Positions 60,852 through 64,000 of a stretch of DNA of 64,000 nucleotides are shown here, piece after piece. Source of the stretch: Bacteroidota bacterium (lineage in GTDB: Bacteria; Bacteroidota; Bacteroidia; Chitinophagales; Chitinophagaceae); assembly GCA_023437225.1 (NCBI GenBank), contig JAEZGS010000007.1, positions 12,052 to 76,051 on the forward strand, written 5' to 3'. Position 1 is the stretch's first letter. Every line of letters starts with the position of its first letter. The position numbers were made by a program, and so were the translations under genes. A model generated the notes under the pieces. The model did not search any database, was not told the origin of the DNA, and worked only from the letters and a program-made list of their open reading frames with translations.

Positions 60852-60900
60852 GGTAATCGGAGAACCAGAGAAACGGATAAACGGATAAACAGAGAATCAG
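60852..60900 (+). repeat. Left array of the four-helix-bundle element
   Basis: GGTAATCGG, AGAACCAG, AGAAACGG, ATAAACGG, ATAAACAG, AGAATCAG, starting 1 base after the barrel stop. The last CAGAGAATCAG (60890-60900) pairs with CTGGTTCTCTG at 60906-60916 (11 bp, one G-U), and is also the exact inverse of CTGATTCTCTG at 61385. Confidence 0.88.
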
Positions 60901-61304
60901 TGATGCTGGTTCTCTGTTTTCATTATACAAGGAGGTTTAAACTTTTGACGTTTGTGATTTTTTTCCATGCCTTTGATAAATGCATAAATCCTTTTGGCTA
61001 ATCGGTCGAAATCCTCATACATTTCGTTGTTATTAGTATAGCCGAGGTCATAGGCAAGTATGCAGTAATACTTGCATTCCTCGAGCGATGCAAGAGAAAT
61101 ATAAAGGAACTGCTGCTTCTCCCTGAGTGATCTTTTTCTGAAGCCTTCCGCGATATTCGCAGCAATGGATATTGCAGCACGTTTGAATTGTGAGGTCAGT
61201 ATAAATTGCTCTGTATTGGGGAAATTTTCGGAGTGTTTATACACTTTCAATACCAGTGCGTGGGCGTCTTTCCAAATCTCTAATTGAAATACGTTCGTAA
61301 TCAT
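60897..61304 (-). CDS. Four-helix-bundle protein of the 23S rRNA intervening-sequence family
   Basis: 135 residues, starting MITNVFQLEIWKDAHALVLKVYK at the ATG 61304 (longer frames lack the usual start). The signature FILTSQFKRAAISIAANIAEGFRKRSLREKQQFLYISLASLEECKYYCILAYDLGY is the TIGR02436/PF05635 pattern. These proteins are encoded in 23S rRNA intervening sequences of Leptospira and Coxiella, and the Avd accessory protein of diversity-generating retroelements has a similar fold. Here there is no rRNA; the gene is flanked by inverted tandem arrays, and its last seven codons lie within the left array and its hairpin. Nucleic-acid binding is inferred from the fold. Confidence 0.9.
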   Translation of the reverse strand: MITNVFQLEIWKDAHALVLKVYKHSENFPNTEQFILTSQFKRAAISIAANIAEGFRKRSLREKQQFLYISLASLEECKYYCILAYDLGYTNNNEMYEDFDRLAKRIYAFIKGMEKNHKRQKFKPPCIMKTENQHH

Positions 61305-61384
61305 GTTTTTCGTAAAATGATTAAAAGATTCAACCATCCGCAAAGTGTATTGACGTTCCATCAATAGTATTTTTCTTCTTATAT

Positions 61385-61443
61385 CTGATTCTCTGCTTCG
61401 CCCATTAACCGTTTCTCCGATTCTCTGTTACTCCGATTCTCGG
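61385..61443 (-). repeat. Right array of the four-helix-bundle element
   Basis: CTGATTCTCTG, CCCATTAACCG, TTTCTCCG, ATTCTCTG, TTACTCCG, ATTCTCGG. Inverted relative to the left array; inner ends are an exact 11-base inverse match, and the blocks AATCGGAG and GAAACGG are shared. Confidence 0.85.
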
Positions 61444-61452
61444 CGGAAGCCC

Positions 61453-61460
61453 TATTTTCG
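61453..61460 (+). promoter_or_regulatory. Candidate -7 box before the beta-lactamase gene
   Basis: TATTTTCG, one base from TAnnTTTG, ending 14 bases before the ATG at 61475. The -33 region lies in the right array. Confidence 0.3.
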
Positions 61461-61474
61461 TCCAAAATTTTTCC

Positions 61475-62299
61475 ATGTTTCGTTTGATGTCATTGTTGCT
61501 GACCGTTCTTGCAATTCAGGGGTGTTCATTAAATAATATCAGAGAAGATGATTCACTTAAAGAGATCTTTGATCGCAATAAGGTAGAGGGTACCTTCGGA
61601 TTGTTCGATAATGGTACTGGTCGTTTTACCATCTACAACGTGGATCGGTTTCGTGATTCTACCTACACTCCTGCATCGACATTCAAAATTGTAAACAGTC
61701 TTATCGGCGTTCATACCGGTGTAATTAACAACGACAGCACAATAATTCCCTGGGACGGCGTCACTCGGCCTATCGCTGAATGGAATCGGGATCTTTCCAT
61801 GCGTGATGCATTCCGTGCCTCGGCTGTTCCCTGGTACCAGGAACTGGCGCGTCGCATCGGTAAGGATACCATGCAACTGTGGCTGGATTCGATGGGTTAT
61901 GGGAAACAATTCCGAAAGCCGGTTATTACACAACAGAACCTGGATACCTTCTGGCTCGACAACTCTGTTCGGGTGAGTGCTGATGAACAGTTAGGACTGG
62001 TGAAGCGACTGTATTTCGATCAACTTCCTTTCCAAAAGCGCGCACAAAGAATCGTAAAAGACATGATGCTTTGGGAGGATACCGAAAAATATCAATTAAG
62101 TTACAAGACAGGATGGGGCTTTACCGATAAGGGCCACAGCATTGGATGGATCATTGGTTTCATCGAAGAGAACAGGCACGTGTATTGCTTCGTATTGCAG
62201 GTTGAATCGGCCGATAAAAACTTTGACATGACGAAAGTGCGACTGGCTATGTTGAAAGAAATATTGAAGAAATATGGTTTTTTTGAGGGCCGAAAGTAA
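61475..62299 (+). CDS. Class D beta-lactamase-like protein
   Basis: 274 residues, lipoprotein signal ending AIQGC (Cys 17). Class D motifs: S68-T-F-K71 in PASTFKIVNSLIGV, S116-A-V118 in FRASAVPWYQ, K211-T-G213 in SYKTGWGF, and YGK at 142-144 where the family usually has YGN. So the catalytic core is present with one variation. Activity on drugs is not shown by sequence; some chromosomal relatives are weak. Located 18 bp upstream of batB, apparently in the position where batA would be expected. Confidence 0.85.
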   Translation: MFRLMSLLLTVLAIQGCSLNNIREDDSLKEIFDRNKVEGTFGLFDNGTGRFTIYNVDRFRDSTYTPASTFKIVNSLIGVHTGVINNDSTIIPWDGVTRPIAEWNRDLSMRDAFRASAVPWYQELARRIGKDTMQLWLDSMGYGKQFRKPVITQQNLDTFWLDNSVRVSADEQLGLVKRLYFDQLPFQKRAQRIVKDMMLWEDTEKYQLSYKTGWGFTDKGHSIGWIIGFIEENRHVYCFVLQVESADKNFDMTKVRLAMLKEILKKYGFFEGRK

Positions 62300-62317
62300 T
62301 GGTTCAATCAAGAGCGA

Positions 62318-63316
62318 ATGAATTTTTCTGATAAACATTTTCTACTTGCCTTATCGGTGATCCCGATATTAATAGCGGTTTTCTACGTCGCCTATAGACG
62401 ACGCGAAAACATCGTTAAGGCAATTGGTGATTCGCGTCTTGTTCAATTGCTCATTGCGAATTTTTCTTATCCCCGTTTTTTTATAAAATTCGGTCTTACC
62501 GTTCTTGCCCTTTCTGCCATTATCATTGCCGTGGCGAATTTGCAGTCGCCAAGCGCTTCTGAAGACATTGGAAGAAAGGGTGTTGATGTAATGATCGCCC
62601 TGGACGTCAGCAAAAGCATGCTTGCAAAAGATGTGGGTACAGAGCGGCTTGCCAAGGCGAAAGTATTCATGACGCATCTGATCGATGAACTACCTAATGA
62701 CAGGATTGGAATAATATTATTTGCCGGTCGCGCTTACCTGCAGATGCCGTTAAGTACAGATCATGGTGCCGCTGAAATGTACATCCGGCAAGCCTCCCCT
62801 GAATCGGTGCCCACACAGGGTACGGTGCTTTCAGAAGCGCTTCGGGTGGGGCAAAGCGCATTTGTTTCGAAAGAAAGAAAGTATAAATCGATGGTCATCA
62901 TTACCGATGGAGAAGACCATGACGCAGGTGCATTGCCAATGGCGGAGGAGATGCAATCACACGGTGTGATGATAAACACTGTTGGTATCGGTTCTGCAGA
63001 AGGAACAACGATCGTTGACCCAACAACAGGACTACCTAAGACCGATGTGAATGGGAATACCGTCGTTTCAAAATTGAACGAAACAATATTAAAGCAACTT
63101 GCATCTTCAACCAATGGAGCATATGTGAAACTTGATGAACCTCAAAAGGCAGTCACTACGATTGTTGAGCAACTCGGCAAAATAGAAAAAACTGCAATGA
63201 AGGATAGCGACTTCATGACGTTCAAATCGTACTACTATTATTTTGTAGGCTTCGCGATAATTCTTCTGATCATTGAAATGTTGCTTGGAGAAAGAAAGAG
63301 GAGGCTTGCAATATGA
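62318..63316 (+). CDS. batB: BatB-like VWA-domain membrane protein
   Basis: 332 residues: membrane segments near 7-25 and 55-73 and at the C-terminus (about 307-324, YYYYFVGFAIILLIIEMLL), with a von Willebrand A domain between, with MIDAS motif DVSKSM near residue 93. Bat proteins were described in Bacteroides fragilis as aerotolerance factors, with surface or stress roles in others. Placement directly before the TPR gene (4-base overlap) fits BatB; BatA is absent upstream, with the beta-lactamase gene in its place. Confidence 0.85.
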   Translation: MNFSDKHFLLALSVIPILIAVFYVAYRRRENIVKAIGDSRLVQLLIANFSYPRFFIKFGLTVLALSAIIIAVANLQSPSASEDIGRKGVDVMIALDVSKSMLAKDVGTERLAKAKVFMTHLIDELPNDRIGIILFAGRAYLQMPLSTDHGAAEMYIRQASPESVPTQGTVLSEALRVGQSAFVSKERKYKSMVIITDGEDHDAGALPMAEEMQSHGVMINTVGIGSAEGTTIVDPTTGLPKTDVNGNTVVSKLNETILKQLASSTNGAYVKLDEPQKAVTTIVEQLGKIEKTAMKDSDFMTFKSYYYYFVGFAIILLIIEMLLGERKRRLAI

Positions 63317-63966
63317 AGCTGATCTTATCCATATTGGCTGGCATCTTCGCTGCAGCAGGGGCTTTCGGCCAGACAACAAACCAACTGATCGATCGAGGAA
63401 ATGATTTTTATCGGAAAGGCGAGTTGGAAAAAGCGATCGCTGAATATCGAAAAGCCCAGGCAAAGGAACCATCCAATGAAATCGTTACATACAATCTGGC
63501 AAATGCACTGTATCGCTCAAGGAAATTTGACGAAGCAGAGCGATTGTACAATGACCTGCTTGGGGCGCACAAAAAAAATCCTGGAAAAAATAGCGATAAG
63601 AGTCAACAACAGGAAGTGTCGCTGAACCAGCTTCATTACAACAAGGGTGTTGCCGAAACGCAGCAACGAAAGCTTGATCAAAGCATTGCATCGTACAAGG
63701 AAGCATTGCTTCAAGACCCGACCGATGAAGATGCTCGATTTAATCTTCAAAAGGCGCTAAGTGAACGCAAGCCTGAACAAAAGCAGGAACAGGAGAAAAA
63801 AGATCAACAGCAACAAAAGAGAAAGCAACCTCAACAACAGAGTAAGCTTAATAAAAAGCAGGTGGAAAATCTTCTCAAAGCCCTGCAGCAACGGGAGCAG
63901 GAAGCGCAGCGAAAAATGCAGCAAAATCGCACCCGGGGGACATCTCAGCCGGAAAAGGATTGGTGA
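63313..63966 (+). CDS. batC: BatC-like tetratricopeptide repeat protein
   Basis: 217 residues with a signal peptide (about 1-20, ending AGAFGQ). TPR motifs: NQLIDRGNDFYRKGELEKAIAEYRKAQAK, VTYNLANALYRSRKFDEAERLYNDL and HYNKGVAETQQRKLDQSIASYKEALLQDP. A Gln/Lys-rich tail follows (QKQEQEKKDQQQQKRK). It overlaps batB by 4 bases (ATGA). BatD, the next member of the usual cluster, would be outside the window. A heptamer array begins directly after its stop. Confidence 0.85.
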   Translation: MKLILSILAGIFAAAGAFGQTTNQLIDRGNDFYRKGELEKAIAEYRKAQAKEPSNEIVTYNLANALYRSRKFDEAERLYNDLLGAHKKNPGKNSDKSQQQEVSLNQLHYNKGVAETQQRKLDQSIASYKEALLQDPTDEDARFNLQKALSERKPEQKQEQEKKDQQQQKRKQPQQQSKLNKKQVENLLKALQQREQEAQRKMQQNRTRGTSQPEKDW

Positions 63967-64000
63967 AAACGGAAAGCGGAAAGCGGGAAGCGGGAAGCGG
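63967..64000 (+). repeat. Start of a heptamer array after batC (runs off the window)
   Basis: Directly after the TGA at 63964-63966: AAACGGAA, AGCGGAA, AGCGGGA, AGCGGGA, AGCGG. Continues past the right edge. Confidence 0.85.

Noticed and set aside
60851..61443. A 23S rRNA intervening sequence
   Set aside because: The protein family matches, but no rRNA sequence lies on either side.
1..64000. Prophage, integrative element or plasmid segment
   Set aside because: No integrase, relaxase, phage structural gene or attachment repeat was seen.
1..64000. tRNA or rRNA genes
   Set aside because: Scanning the intergenic gaps by eye found none; most gaps are below 150 bp or filled with arrays.

Overview
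The window is bacterial chromosome from a member of the Bacteroidota, most likely a Chitinophaga-type (Chitinophagales) soil or water bacterium. The evidence is gliding genes (gldH, gldA), fused B12 mutase icmF, a KorA-type 2-oxoacid:ferredoxin oxidoreductase subunit, carboxypeptidase-regulatory-domain proteins, many Bacteroidota-type outer-membrane barrels, very few Shine-Dalgarno sequences, and promoter -7 boxes of the form TAnnTTTG. I saw no rRNA, tRNA, CRISPR array, insertion sequence or prophage. About 59 protein genes fill the window densely. The strand was judged from the continuity of reading frames; starts were chosen from family N-termini and promoter position. || Layout. 1-3323 (minus): operon of an RluE-type pseudouridine synthase, YicC-type endoribonuclease, GldH and a two-component pair whose regulator runs off the left edge. 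3564-12929: lpxD-like, an SDR, 3-hydroxyacyl-CoA dehydrogenase, pheS, an arginase-fold protein lacking metal ligands, PBP4 and mutL. 12987-23746: GH3/beta-lactamase fusion, korA without korB, YetF-like protein, Fpg/Nei glycosylase, lipoprotein, and a kinase-RapZ fusion with a lipid A acyltransferase. 23769-31695: persulfide dioxygenase-like protein with ArsR regulator, tsaB, RidA, kbl, and an ECF sigma/anti-sigma/barrel cluster. 31859-42188: small transporter, L,D-transpeptidase, acs with a divergent MHS transporter, SulP transporter with carbonic anhydrase, gldA, eno. 42247-53023: FtsB/DivIC, nth, a large GAF protein, a phosphoesterase-barrel fusion, and an HD-PycTM-like membrane protein. 53107-64000: icmF, amidohydrolase, vanadium-haloperoxidase-like protein and barrel, a four-helix-bundle protein, class D beta-lactamase, and BatB/BatC. 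|| The most unusual feature is a family of short tandem purine arrays (7- or 8-base units such as GGAGAAAC, GGGAAGC, GGGAAAT) in at least 13 places. They typically start within a few bases of a stop codon, always purine-rich on the sense strand of the gene they follow. Between convergent genes the two arrays face each other and can pair. In one place (60852-61443) inverted arrays flank a gene for a four-helix-bundle protein of the 23S rRNA intervening-sequence family, and in another (56557-56673) 31-base inverted arrays flank a 55-base core inside a divergent promoter region. In two genes the array is translated as a C-terminal tail. This looks like an interspersed element family, possibly acting as 3'-end or terminator elements and possibly linked to the four-helix-bundle protein; that link is inference. 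|| Other points: several genes have the -7 box only 3 to 7 bases before the start codon, implying leaderless mRNAs; the pseudouridine synthase leader has a perfect hairpin hiding its ribosome binding site; and several proteins are fusions or apparent pseudoenzymes.
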